A DNA stretch of 64,000 bases from Paenibacillus sp. NFR01 (GTDB lineage: Bacteria; Bacillota; Bacilli; Paenibacillales; Paenibacillaceae), in contig NZ_FOIK01000002.1 in the NCBI RefSeq assembly GCF_900111565.1, positions 434,001 through 498,000 of the forward strand. The letters run 5' to 3'. The position numbers were made by a program, and so were the translations under genes. Under the pieces are notes generated by a model, which saw nothing but the letters and a program-made list of their open reading frames with translations, ran no database searches and had not been told where the DNA came from. Of this stretch, positions 50,254-58,671 are shown in pieces (positions within the stretch are counted from its first letter, which is position 1; each line of letters begins with the position of its first letter).

Positions 50254-51357
50254 ATGAAAAGATTGCTCGCAGTCTGCACCGCCGCTCTGACCCTCATGCT
50301 GGCCGGAAGTCCGGCTGCATCTTCTATAGATCACGCCGCCGCTGCTGCGCCGCTCACCCTTATGGTTGACGGCGAGATCACGGCCACAGGCCTATACGCC
50401 TTTTCTGAGAATAACCTGATCTACGTTCCCGCCCGAGTGTTGACCGAATATTACTCTGCCTCGCTGAGCTGGAATAACCGGAAAAAACAGCTCACCTTCA
50501 AGACGGACTATAACGCCATCCTGCTGAAGTCCGGCAGCGAGTTCATGCAATACGGAGACGGAAACCTTGAGCCGATTGCCGGAAAAATCATGTTGCGCGG
50601 CGGGCATGTTTACTTCCCTGCCGACGAGTTGAACCATCTTACCGGCGCGGATTATGAGTATGACGAAGCCGGCGGCGAAGTCCGCATTCAATCCGGCGCG
50701 GTCAGCACCACCGTCCGGACCCCGAAGGAGCCGCTGGCGGCAGCCGAAGGCTATCCAGCAATCAAGCTGTACGCCGTATCGAAAGACGGCGACAAGTATA
50801 AGGGCTACATCCTTGAGGCGGAGGGGCGGAAGTATCGCTTCGGCTGGGAGAACCCGCGCGACCTCAGCTATCCGCCGGAGCTGCATGCGGCCGATATCGA
50901 CGGCGACGGCAAACAGGAGGCCGTTATCGTCTTTATGCTTGGCCACGGTACCGGCATCGTAGAGCAGGAAGTCCATGTGATCCGGACGCAGGACGGGACC
51001 GAGCTTCCCGTGGTTCCCGCTCCTGAGGCGGCCGGCAAGCTCGTAAGCTCCGGCGTGGCCAAAGACGGTACGGATTTGCTGATGAACCTGAAGCTGCAGA
51101 AATCGGCGTCGCCGTCCGTGTCCATACGGATTCCCGGGCGTGCGGCCGACGGTCAAACCGTCGATCAGGCGTATTACGGTTCGGTCGTTTACTACAACGT
51201 AGACGGCGGCAGGCTGGTCGCCCGGATCAACGTGTTTATCGGTTTTGGCGAAAGCATCGGCGATCTCAAGCTGACGTATGCCCGGTCCGGGAATGGCCTT
51301 GTGCCGGAGAGCATTACGTTCGAGGGCTACGACGAGTATCCGGCTGCAATGAAATAA
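50254..51357 (+). CDS. Secreted copper-amine-oxidase N-terminal-like stalk protein
   Basis: A 367-residue exported protein. The signal peptide (MKRLLAVCTAALTLMLAGSP) is cleaved near ASS-ID or the Ala-rich run. Residues about 40-150 form one stalk-like domain of the copper amine oxidase N-terminal family (LIYVPARVLTEYYSASLSWN, HVYFPADELNHLTGADYEYD), widespread in Paenibacillus secreted proteins. The rest has an FG-GAP-like segment (ADIDGDGKQEAVIVFMLGHG), which may bind calcium. No enzyme domain is seen. The ATG follows CGGAGG. Confidence 0.8.
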   Translation: MKRLLAVCTAALTLMLAGSPAASSIDHAAAAAPLTLMVDGEITATGLYAFSENNLIYVPARVLTEYYSASLSWNNRKKQLTFKTDYNAILLKSGSEFMQYGDGNLEPIAGKIMLRGGHVYFPADELNHLTGADYEYDEAGGEVRIQSGAVSTTVRTPKEPLAAAEGYPAIKLYAVSKDGDKYKGYILEAEGRKYRFGWENPRDLSYPPELHAADIDGDGKQEAVIVFMLGHGTGIVEQEVHVIRTQDGTELPVVPAPEAAGKLVSSGVAKDGTDLLMNLKLQKSASPSVSIRIPGRAADGQTVDQAYYGSVVYYNVDGGRLVARINVFIGFGESIGDLKLTYARSGNGLVPESITFEGYDEYPAAMK

Positions 51358-51384
51358 GCCGCCCCTGCCCGGGCGGCCTTCTCT
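51358..51384 (+). terminator. Terminator after the stalk protein gene
   Basis: GCCGCCC/GGGCGGC with a weak T-rich tail (CTTCTCT). Confidence 0.5.
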
Positions 51385-51401
51385 GAAATAGAACGATTCA
51401 T

Positions 51402-53075
51402 TTACAGCTCAAACTGGACTGTAATAAAATCATCAATCACCTGCTTGCGCGCATCGATCATCCGTTTGATGCTCGCCAGATCGCTCCAGTCGCATGAGAA
51501 GTCGTCGATTTCATTTTGCGACATGATCGGTGCCCTCAAATAGGCGGATAGCTTCTGATCCGGCACCTTATTGCCTTTACTGGAGTTGGAGGCTGCGGTG
51601 TCGATCACCAGATTCCCGAGATTGTGCATGTAGTTCTCACGGAAGTCTTCATCCAGAGTGATGCCGCGGACTCTTTGTGCCGTGATATGCTCGATGCTGA
51701 GCTTTTCCCTGGCGGAGTCATTGAAGTAGTGCTCGAGTTCCAGCGGAGGGAACCCTTTAATGAAACGTAGATGGTTCTCGTATTTAAATAAAATATACTT
51801 GACGAGATTTCGGTTCATGGATTCATATTGGCTTGAATACTTCAGGTTATCTTTCGCACGCCTGTTCATATTCCACCAGTTTTCGGCGCAAAACTGTTCA
51901 ATCCGGTCGGCCAGATTCCGCCCTTCTTTATGGGCCGTCTGCATGTAGCTCTCCCCGGCATTGCTTCTCAAGTTGGCAAGAACCGCGCGGAAATTAAACT
52001 TCACCAAGGCTTGGGCCAGTCTGACGAATTCCTGGTTGCTTTCATGCTTGGCATACATCAGATAAGGATAAAATGGCGCGATTCTTCCGATCATGGTCAA
52101 GTCTCTTAAGGCCTGTACGTTATCCTCATTCTTTAAGATGCTTGCAAAAAGCTCAAAAGAACGTTTCAGATTCCTTGCGTAGCTGATCATTAAATGTTTG
52201 GCTTCTTCATATTGGCCGGCGCCCATCCGTTCGGCAACCTTCTTCTTTATGTATTCTTTGGCGCTCAGCTCAAATTCTTTTTCAAAAGCCAAGGTATGGT
52301 ACCGCAAAACATCGTCGTCGTTTAATTGATGTCTCTCGATCATTCGGTAAATCTCTGCAAACTGATGCTGGATATCGTTAATCATCTGATTGGGATGCTC
52401 GGAAACGATGCCGATGTTGTGCATTAAAAAGCTCTTCAGCGATTCGAGATCCGTCAGCCGTTTTCCCCGGTCATTGAGCAGCTCGAAAATTTGCGTCGCC
52501 GCCTGAATCTCCTCTACCACGTATAACAGCACTTCCGCTTGTACCGCGGTCTGATACAGCTTGTTCAGCGTGTTCAGGTCACACTTCTGCAGAGAATCTT
52601 TGAAAAATTGCTTTGCGCTTAGCAAGAGCCGTTGCGACGGGGTCTGGAGGCCATTGCTCGTAACCGGGTGATCCTCAAGAATATGTTGGTGCAAAAAAGA
52701 ACTGTCCTCGTTCGACAATTTGATTTTGTATACATCGCCGTCTTTCAAATAAATTCTCCGCGTTCGTTCGGATACCTCTGAGGCCCCGCCCTGGATCAAA
52801 CGGTCGATCAACTCCTTCATAAAGATTACAAAGGTGGTCAACCGCTGTTGTCCGTCAATGACATCGATGATCTGGAAGTCGCCTTGCTCCTCCCTTACAT
52901 GAAACAGGTACGTCCCCAAAAAATATTTCTTTTCCGGGTGCTGCGTCAAAATGTCATTAAAAAAATCTTTAAGCTGCTTCTCCTTCTCCCAGGAATACGC
53001 CCTTTGATAGATTGGGATGTTAAAAATGACGCTTGAATCGAATACTCTGCGTATCGTCGTGCTTCCGGTTTGCAT
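51402..53075 (-). CDS. DUF262/DUF1524 protein (GmrSD-like, predicted nuclease)
   Basis: A 557-residue protein joining the two halves of GmrSD-type, modification-dependent enzymes. N-terminal DUF262 has FNIPIYQRAYSWEKEKQLKD and DVIDGQQRLTTFVIF, the ParB-like nucleotide-binding motifs. C-terminal DUF1524 has KLSIEHITAQRV, HNLGNLVIDTAASNSSKGNK, a His-Asn nuclease set like HNH. GmrSD cuts phage DNA with modified cytosine, so a phage-defence role is plausible. It is not next to other defence genes. The gene is visibly more A/T-rich than its neighbours, which suggests acquisition by transfer. The ATG at 53075 fits AAAGG better than one three codons upstream. Confidence 0.88.
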   Translation of the reverse strand: MQTGSTTIRRVFDSSVIFNIPIYQRAYSWEKEKQLKDFFNDILTQHPEKKYFLGTYLFHVREEQGDFQIIDVIDGQQRLTTFVIFMKELIDRLIQGGASEVSERTRRIYLKDGDVYKIKLSNEDSSFLHQHILEDHPVTSNGLQTPSQRLLLSAKQFFKDSLQKCDLNTLNKLYQTAVQAEVLLYVVEEIQAATQIFELLNDRGKRLTDLESLKSFLMHNIGIVSEHPNQMINDIQHQFAEIYRMIERHQLNDDDVLRYHTLAFEKEFELSAKEYIKKKVAERMGAGQYEEAKHLMISYARNLKRSFELFASILKNEDNVQALRDLTMIGRIAPFYPYLMYAKHESNQEFVRLAQALVKFNFRAVLANLRSNAGESYMQTAHKEGRNLADRIEQFCAENWWNMNRRAKDNLKYSSQYESMNRNLVKYILFKYENHLRFIKGFPPLELEHYFNDSAREKLSIEHITAQRVRGITLDEDFRENYMHNLGNLVIDTAASNSSKGNKVPDQKLSAYLRAPIMSQNEIDDFSCDWSDLASIKRMIDARKQVIDDFITVQFEL

Positions 53076-53112
53076 ATCATTCACCTTTCCGATCTAGATG
53101 TTCCTGGTACGA

Positions 53113-54390
53113 TTACCGCTTTAGCGCCAGCCGGTACCCGAGGTTCATCGCAAAGTTATAGAACAGATGGGTTCGGGACACCCGCATCCGCCGGACAAAG
53201 GAAGGCAGCGAATAAAACCGCCGGCGGAACTCCACATAACCGCGGTGCAGCTCCTCCGGGCTCATCCCCTTGGGCTGGAAAGCGACATCGGTTTTGCCGT
53301 TGTAGAGGCTCCAGTCCCCGCTCAAAAGCCGCCCCTCCCGCTTCATCTGCGCGTACACCGGCGTCTGCGGCAAAGGTGTCAGCAGGCTGACGGTCACGCC
53401 GTCGATGCCCAGCGCCTCGCAGCCCTGCAGCGTCTGCCGGAACGTATCGGGCGAATCCTCGTCGAAGCCGAACACAATGCCGGCCTGAACCATGATCCCG
53501 TGCTTGTGCAGCTTGCCGATGATCTCCTCATATCTCGCCACCTGGTTGACCCCTTTGTTCACGCCCTTCAGCGCAGCGGGCGAAAACGACTCCAGCCCGA
53601 CAAACAAGTATAGGCAGCCGGCCGCGCGGGCTTTGGTAAGCAGCTCCTCGTTGTTGCAGTCGGCCAGGGTGACCTGGGCGGCCCACTTTTTGCGCAGAGG
53701 AACCAGCCGCTCCATCACCTCAACCGCATGTGCCTTGTCTGCAAAAAAGTTGTCGTCCCAAAACACGAAAAACCGCGATTTCATCAGCGAGATTTCATGG
53801 ATCACCTCATCGACCGGCCGGGTGCGGAACCGGTTATGATAGATCTGCTTGAGATTGCAGTAGGCACAGTTATGCGGGCAGCCGCGGGTGGAGAATACCG
53901 CTCCCTTCATCAGCGGGCTGCGCCGCAGCAGATCCCATCTCGGAACCGGCAGATTTTGGAGCCGGGGAATGGTCTCGGAGCGGTATTCCGCCGCGTACTC
54001 GCCCCGGTAAAAATCCTCCAGCAGCTTCGGCCACGTCTCTTCCGCCTCCCCGATCGCAAGGATGTCGCAGTATCGGGAAGCCTCCCCGGGCAGCAAGGTC
54101 ACATGGGGACCGCCGAGCACGACCACCGCGCCGCTTGCACGGAATTTTGCCGCCATGCCGTAGCAATGCGCCGCATTCGGCGTATTGACCGTGATCGCCA
54201 CCAGGTCAAACGGGCGGCCATAAGGAATTCGTTGCCGGTACTCGTCCACCAGCGTAATCCGGTATTTCGTCTCGTCGATGAATCCGGCCAAATAAGGCAT
54301 CGTGATCTGTACGAAATTGTTGAACTGCCGCCGGCGGAAGGCGTTGATCTTCCGGTTTTCCGGCTGGATGAGCAATATGCTTTTTCGCAT
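53113..54390 (-). CDS. B12-binding-domain radical SAM protein
   Basis: A 425-residue protein. The N-terminal 150 residues form a cobalamin-binding-like domain (ITMPYLAGFIDE, VVVLGGPHVTLLPGEASRYC), and the radical SAM domain has the cluster motif CPHNCAYC (RGCPHNCAYCNLKQIYHNRF) near residue 180. FVGLESFSPAALKGVNKG and GIVFGFDEDSPDTFRQTL follow the usual radical SAM barrel. It probably methylates or rearranges an unactivated carbon, as in class B methylases or lipid enzymes such as HpnP/HpnJ. No hopanoid or antibiotic cluster is next to it. GAGGAG precedes the ATG. Confidence 0.88.
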   Translation of the reverse strand: MRKSILLIQPENRKINAFRRRQFNNFVQITMPYLAGFIDETKYRITLVDEYRQRIPYGRPFDLVAITVNTPNAAHCYGMAAKFRASGAVVVLGGPHVTLLPGEASRYCDILAIGEAEETWPKLLEDFYRGEYAAEYRSETIPRLQNLPVPRWDLLRRSPLMKGAVFSTRGCPHNCAYCNLKQIYHNRFRTRPVDEVIHEISLMKSRFFVFWDDNFFADKAHAVEVMERLVPLRKKWAAQVTLADCNNEELLTKARAAGCLYLFVGLESFSPAALKGVNKGVNQVARYEEIIGKLHKHGIMVQAGIVFGFDEDSPDTFRQTLQGCEALGIDGVTVSLLTPLPQTPVYAQMKREGRLLSGDWSLYNGKTDVAFQPKGMSPEELHRGYVEFRRRFYSLPSFVRRMRVSRTHLFYNFAMNLGYRLALKR

Positions 54391-54452
54391 CCGTTTCGCT
54401 CCTCTCCAGGATAGAGATTCGCGGGACCCCTCCCAATCCCTTCCATCCCCAT

Positions 54453-54476
54453 AAAAAAACAGCCCTTGCGGGCTGT
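54453..54476 (-). terminator. Terminator of the DUF4309 lipoprotein gene
   Basis: ACAGCCC/GGGCTGT with TTTTTTT on the minus strand. Confidence 0.9.
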
Positions 54477-54488
54477 CGGTTTGCTGCT

Positions 54489-55178
54489 TTATCCGGCCAT
54501 GTTGTTGAACGAATCCTTCGGCGAGAAGACCGAAATATGGTCTACCGTTCCGGTCGATTCCGGGATGATGAATTTCAGCTGGAACTGTTTGCCGGCCGGA
54601 TAAATATAAATTGTGTCTCCGCCGTTCGTTTTCGTATCCTCCGGCTGTCCGAGCACGGCTTCGATCTGCTTCAGCGTCAGCTTTTGCAAATCGGCGGCGC
54701 TGGAGCGGACATCGAAAATTCGACTGCCTTTATTGAAGCCGATTACGGCATCCTTGGATTTGTAGGTGGCATAGATGCCGCTGCCCGCCGATTCTTCGAC
54801 ATCCGGCTTGCCCCACGCGGCCTTCACATCGTCGATCAGCCCCGTATGCGCGGCATATTTGATGCCCGGTGCGCGGCCCTGCTCGGCCAGATGCAGCAGC
54901 TCCTTCAGTTCTTTCGCCGTGTCCGGCGCGTCTGCCGGCGCGGAGGCTTCCGGCGCTGCCGTCGGCGCGCTGGTTGCTTCGGCAGGGGCAGCGGTTGCGG
55001 TGGCCGCCGGCGACGGCGAAGCGGTCGCTGCGGCTTCCCCGCCGCCGGCAGCCGCGGTTGGGGCCGCCGTTTCCGTTCCTGCCGCCGAATCCGTATTGCT
55101 GCCGGAGCCGCAGGCGGCTAAAGCCAGCATGCTGGACAACATCAGTATGCTCGCGGTTACTCGAAAAGTTCGTGACAT
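54489..55178 (-). CDS. DUF4309 (YjgB-like) lipoprotein
   Basis: A 229-residue lipoprotein. Lipidated cysteine 23 follows LALAAC. A low-complexity Ala/Pro/Ser/Thr linker reaches about residue 85. The C-terminal domain (KYAAHTGLIDDVKAAWGKPD, YATYKSKDAVIGFNKGSRIF) is the DUF4309 fold of YjgB. It is divergent from the ECF sigma gene, and its promoter at 55250-55281 has the same elements as the sigma promoter. It is therefore probably controlled by that sigma factor. The ATG follows AAGGAG. Confidence 0.88.
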   Translation of the reverse strand: MSRTFRVTASILMLSSMLALAACGSGSNTDSAAGTETAAPTAAAGGGEAAATASPSPAATATAAPAEATSAPTAAPEASAPADAPDTAKELKELLHLAEQGRAPGIKYAAHTGLIDDVKAAWGKPDVEESAGSGIYATYKSKDAVIGFNKGSRIFDVRSSAADLQKLTLKQIEAVLGQPEDTKTNGGDTIYIYPAGKQFQLKFIIPESTGTVDHISVFSPKDSFNNMAG

Positions 55179-55249
55179 ATCGTTTGCATCTCCTTATAAC
55201 TATCCATAGTATGATGTTTCCTCGTTCTTCTTGAACGGGTTAAGCAAAT

Positions 55250-55281
55250 CTATAGACGAAGCTGCACCTGACAAGGTTGCA
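55250..55281 (-). promoter_or_regulatory. ECF-type promoter of the DUF4309 lipoprotein gene
   Basis: On the minus strand TGCAACC (55275-55281), 16 bases, CGTCTATAG (55250-55258). It lies 72 bases before the start codon. Confidence 0.65.
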
Positions 55282-55426
55282 GGCAAAATGCCTGCAGGTT
55301 TCGGCACCTTCCGGCCATACGTATCGCTTACCCTGAGCGCCGGCCAATCAAACCGGAAAATGGGCGGGGCTTGGGGCAAAGCGTTGAGCCGCCGGAACGG
55401 GTTGAGGGATTTTTTTACGCAAGCGA

Positions 55427-55457
55427 TGCAACCCTGCTGCTCCAGCCGGCATCTTAC
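55427..55457 (+). promoter_or_regulatory. ECF-type promoter of the sigma factor operon
   Basis: TGCAACC (55427-55433), 16 bases, CATCTTAC (55450-55457). Transcription should start at about 55460-55465, just before the ribosome binding site, so only start codons after this point can be used. Confidence 0.65.
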
Positions 55458-55479
55458 TAGTAAAGGGAGGGGGCTCCAT

Positions 55480-56028
55480 CTGGATATCATCGAAGGACTG
55501 AAGGCGCGGGATGAAGCCGCCCTGCGCCGGCTTATGGAGGATTACGGGGATATGCTGCTGCGGACCGCGTATCTGCTGCTCGGCGACCGGCAGGCGGCGG
55601 AAGAAGCGGTGCAGGATACATTCCTTCAAGCCTATGCCAAAATCGGGCAGCTCAAGGATCCCTTGCGGCTAAAGGCATGGCTGGTCTCCATCGCGGTCAA
55701 CCGCTGCCGGATGCGGCGGCGGACCTGGAGCTGGCGAAGCATTTTCCCGGCCGGCGGAAGCAACCATTGGCTCCCGGACAAAGCCGGCAGCGCCGACAGT
55801 GCCGAGGCGCTGGCGCTGGCCGGATGGAATCGGCTCTGCATTTCGGATGCCATCGTCGGGCTGGATTACATCTACCGCGAATGCCTGACGCTCTACTATT
55901 ACCATGAGATGAGCGTGCTGGACATTGCCGGGCAGTTGGGCAAGCCGGAAAACACGGTAAAATCGCGGCTCGCCCGGGGCCGCCAGCTGCTGAAGCAGGC
56001 TTTGGAAAAGGAGGGGATACGGGAATGA
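55480..56028 (+). CDS. ECF-family RNA polymerase sigma factor
   Basis: A 182-residue sigma-70-family factor. Region 2 (about 5-75) has the family features EEAVQDTFLQAYAKIGQLKD and LRLKAWLVSIAVNRCRMRRR. Region 4 (about 120-175) has LTLYYYHEMSVLDIAGQLGK and the helix-turn-helix PENTVKSRLARGRQLLKQAL. The linker contains an unusual SWRSIFPAGGSNHWL stretch. No ATG/GTG/TTG with a site precedes region 2; CTG at 55480 lies nine bases after AAAGGGAGG and is chosen, in agreement with the promoter. It overlaps the next gene by four bases and is probably autoregulated. Confidence 0.88.
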   Translation: MDIIEGLKARDEAALRRLMEDYGDMLLRTAYLLLGDRQAAEEAVQDTFLQAYAKIGQLKDPLRLKAWLVSIAVNRCRMRRRTWSWRSIFPAGGSNHWLPDKAGSADSAEALALAGWNRLCISDAIVGLDYIYRECLTLYYYHEMSVLDIAGQLGKPENTVKSRLARGRQLLKQALEKEGIRE

Positions 56029-56372
56029 ATGACGATCGCGAGGAAATTAGGGAGCGGCTTGCCGAGGAAGTGGCGCCGCTCCGTTTCGGCGGGCAGGACG
56101 AAGTCATGCGAAAGGCGCGGCAGGCAGGCTGGCGAGACCGGATTTCGGCCTTTTGGAATAAGGAACTAATCCTTCCGCTGCAGCCGCTGGCCTTATGCGT
56201 CGTTGTTTTTGTGATCGCCGCTGCGGTCTGGAAGCTGAATGAAGCGCCGCCCGGCAGCCCTTCCACGCAGAGCGGCACGGCACCGCCAGCGCAGCGGCAG
56301 CTGATCGAAGTCGGCGGCAATATGTATTGGAAAGATCTTTACGATCGGGCGGTGAAGCAGCATGAGCATTAG
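56025..56372 (+). CDS. Putative anti-sigma factor (single-pass membrane protein)
   Basis: A 115-residue protein that overlaps the sigma gene by four bases (ATGA), the standard position of an anti-sigma factor. The N-terminal 50 residues are charged and helical (EEIRERLAEEVAPLRFGGQD). One transmembrane segment (LALCVVVFVIAAAVWKL, about 54-70) follows, then a Pro/Ser-rich short outer part. No zinc-binding HxxxCxxC motif is seen, so it would be a non-ZAS type. The anti-sigma role is inferred from the operon. AAAGGAGG precedes the start. Confidence 0.7.
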   Translation: MNDDREEIRERLAEEVAPLRFGGQDEVMRKARQAGWRDRISAFWNKELILPLQPLALCVVVFVIAAAVWKLNEAPPGSPSTQSGTAPPAQRQLIEVGGNMYWKDLYDRAVKQHEH

Positions 56373-58671
56373 AATCAAGGTCAAACATCTGGCTGCCTTT
56401 CTTCTGCTGGCGGTCCTGCTGCTGGCCGGAGCCGTCTGGCATTCCTCCGCTTCCGGACGGCCGGACGACGGCAGCGCCGCTCCGGACGCCGCTTCGTCGG
56501 AGCTGCTGACCCGGTTAGCGGAGGCAACCGGAGGACAACGCCTGGCGCTTATCCGCTCTTCGCTGATCGAACCGGGCATGGGCGCTGTTCGGGCCTACAA
56601 TGTATACGTAGGCGCAGGTTCCAGCCAGTGGAGCGAAAGCCCGGAAGACACCGGGCCTGCGGCGGCAGCGCTGCCTGCGCAGGACAAAATCCGGTTGCTG
56701 GCGGAATACATCCGCACCGCTGCGCCGGACCAGGCGCTGCTAAGCGCGCTGAAGCTGCTGCTGGCGGAATATGACGCGCTGGACCAGCGCGATGCCGCCG
56801 CGCTGGCGCTGGACCTGGCGCTGGAGCGGGCGGGCAGCGACGCAGCGCAGAAGAAAGAGCTGCTGCTGCTCCGCGCGCAGCGGCAGCTCGAAAGCGGCGC
56901 GCTGGCGGAAGCGGCGCAAACGCTGGACACGGCGGACTTTGCCGTGTCCATGAACGACAGCGAGCTGGAAGCGCGGCGTGCCCTGCTGCTCGGCCGCCTG
57001 CGCTTCGCCGACGGGCGGCCGGAGGAAGCGCTGGCCGGCGTGAAGGCCGCGCTGGAACAATACCGCCGCTGGTGGAAGGAAGAGGCGGACCCATTCCCCG
57101 CAGCTTCAAGCGCAGCGGCGGGCACCGGCGTCCCGGCATCCTCCGGACGAACCGAAGAAGAGCTGGCGTCCACCGATACGGAACGCCAGCTGATCCTGCT
57201 GCGGAATTCACTGGAAGACGCCATGAAGCAAGGCATGCGGGCGACCTCCGCCTTGGCCGGCACGCTGACGCGCAGCGACGGGACCCCGGTCGCCGGAGCT
57301 GGCGTATTCCTGCGCGCGGAGAGCGAGGTAAACCACAGCGTGCTGCCCGGCTCGGAGCCGTATGAGACCGTAACGGACGCGAATGGGCATTACCGGTTCA
57401 CCGGCGTTATCCCTGGGTTCTACCAGCTAGCGCTGGGGCTCAGCTTTGAGCAGATCGACGGCTGGACTTGGCCGGTCACGCAGGATGACTGGCTTGAGAT
57501 CGGGCAGGGCGATGAAGTTACGTCGAATATCACGCTGCAGCCGCTGCTGAATCTGATCTCGCCGGTCAATTCTCAAGTCATCACCGGCCCTTCCGTCACC
57601 TTCCGGTGGGAACCGGTGGCACAGGCAGCGTATTATTCGTTTACCGGCTGGATCTACACGGACAGCGGGTCGATGGGGACCGTGGTTCGGCAGCGGATCA
57701 CGGATAGCCATTTGACGATGTCGACCGATGAAATGGACGCCAGCGGAGGCTACCTCTTGAGCTGGAGCGGGGACGGCTGGGAGACGGTCGAGCCGGAGTC
57801 GCTGCTCGGGTTCGCCAATCCGGAAGGCAAATTCTCCTGGAGCATTGAAGCCTACGATGCCGGGGGACGGCTGATTACCCGCAGCAACGGCTACCGCCTG
57901 AACGAGAAGACGGTAAGCAATCTGCCGTTTTTCGCTTTGCAGACGCGTGAGCTGACCCCGGCGGACCGGCTTGTGCTGGATCACAAGCCAGAGGAAGCGC
58001 TGGAAGTATACCGCAGCGATTATGCGGCTCACCCCCGGGATGCCCATGCCCTGCGCATGATCACCCGCATCATGCATGCCAAAGCATCCCTAACGAAAGA
58101 TGACCGCCTGGAGGAAGCCACCCTCCCGCTGCTGAAGAATCTGTTTGCGCTGCAGCCGGATGCCCAGACTGCCTTTACCTTGGCCAATAACGCACAGGAA
58201 CACGGTAAATGGCAGGAATACGAGCATTACTACGAGAAATACATCCTGCTTAATGAGGGGGATCCCGGCAGTTACTCCCTTTCGCTGCACGCAGCCGGCC
58301 TTATTTACCAGGGAAAAATCGGGCCGGCCCGTCGTGAGCTTGCGGCTGCGCTCGCGGAAGACCGGAGCCACCGTTTTGTCGGATACGCGCTGGCGGCTGG
58401 CCTGCTCGACGGGGAATCGCTTGATTCCATGCTGGCGCTGGCACAAGCGTATCCCGAGCATAGCTACGGCCAAAGCGGTTACCGCTGGCCGGGGCTGATG
58501 GCCGGCCTGCAGGCGGAGCGAGCCGCAGCGCCGGAAGCCTTCGACCGGCTGCTGAAGGAGAAGCTCGGCTTGTGGGCGCAGCGGGACAACGATGAACTCA
58601 CCGCGTGGAGTTCATCGGCACCTTCCACCGCGCTGAAAGAGTGGATGAAGGCCGTGGTGGAGATTCGTTAG
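56362..58671 (+). CDS. Large exported protein with carboxypeptidase-regulatory-like domain and helical repeats
   Basis: A 769-residue protein overlapping the anti-sigma gene by 11 bases. An N-terminal signal or anchor (AAFLLLAVLLLAGAVW) is followed by helical, TPR-like parts (AEYDALDQRDAAALALDLAL, SGALAEAAQTLDTADFAVSM). At about 295-390 an immunoglobulin-like carboxypeptidase regulatory domain is seen (TDANGHYRFTGVIPGFYQLA), then a fibronectin-like segment (ITGPSVTFRWEPVAQAAYYS) and more TPR-like repeats at the end. It is the third gene of the sigma operon and could sense or act on cell-surface state. No enzyme motif is visible. Confidence 0.75.
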   Translation: MSIRIKVKHLAAFLLLAVLLLAGAVWHSSASGRPDDGSAAPDAASSELLTRLAEATGGQRLALIRSSLIEPGMGAVRAYNVYVGAGSSQWSESPEDTGPAAAALPAQDKIRLLAEYIRTAAPDQALLSALKLLLAEYDALDQRDAAALALDLALERAGSDAAQKKELLLLRAQRQLESGALAEAAQTLDTADFAVSMNDSELEARRALLLGRLRFADGRPEEALAGVKAALEQYRRWWKEEADPFPAASSAAAGTGVPASSGRTEEELASTDTERQLILLRNSLEDAMKQGMRATSALAGTLTRSDGTPVAGAGVFLRAESEVNHSVLPGSEPYETVTDANGHYRFTGVIPGFYQLALGLSFEQIDGWTWPVTQDDWLEIGQGDEVTSNITLQPLLNLISPVNSQVITGPSVTFRWEPVAQAAYYSFTGWIYTDSGSMGTVVRQRITDSHLTMSTDEMDASGGYLLSWSGDGWETVEPESLLGFANPEGKFSWSIEAYDAGGRLITRSNGYRLNEKTVSNLPFFALQTRELTPADRLVLDHKPEEALEVYRSDYAAHPRDAHALRMITRIMHAKASLTKDDRLEEATLPLLKNLFALQPDAQTAFTLANNAQEHGKWQEYEHYYEKYILLNEGDPGSYSLSLHAAGLIYQGKIGPARRELAAALAEDRSHRFVGYALAAGLLDGESLDSMLALAQAYPEHSYGQSGYRWPGLMAGLQAERAAAPEAFDRLLKEKLGLWAQRDNDELTAWSSSAPSTALKEWMKAVVEIR

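Noticed and set aside
55231..55479. N-terminal extension of the sigma factor from an upstream ATG
   Set aside because: The extension contains the proposed promoter, has no ribosome binding site and does not resemble sigma factors.
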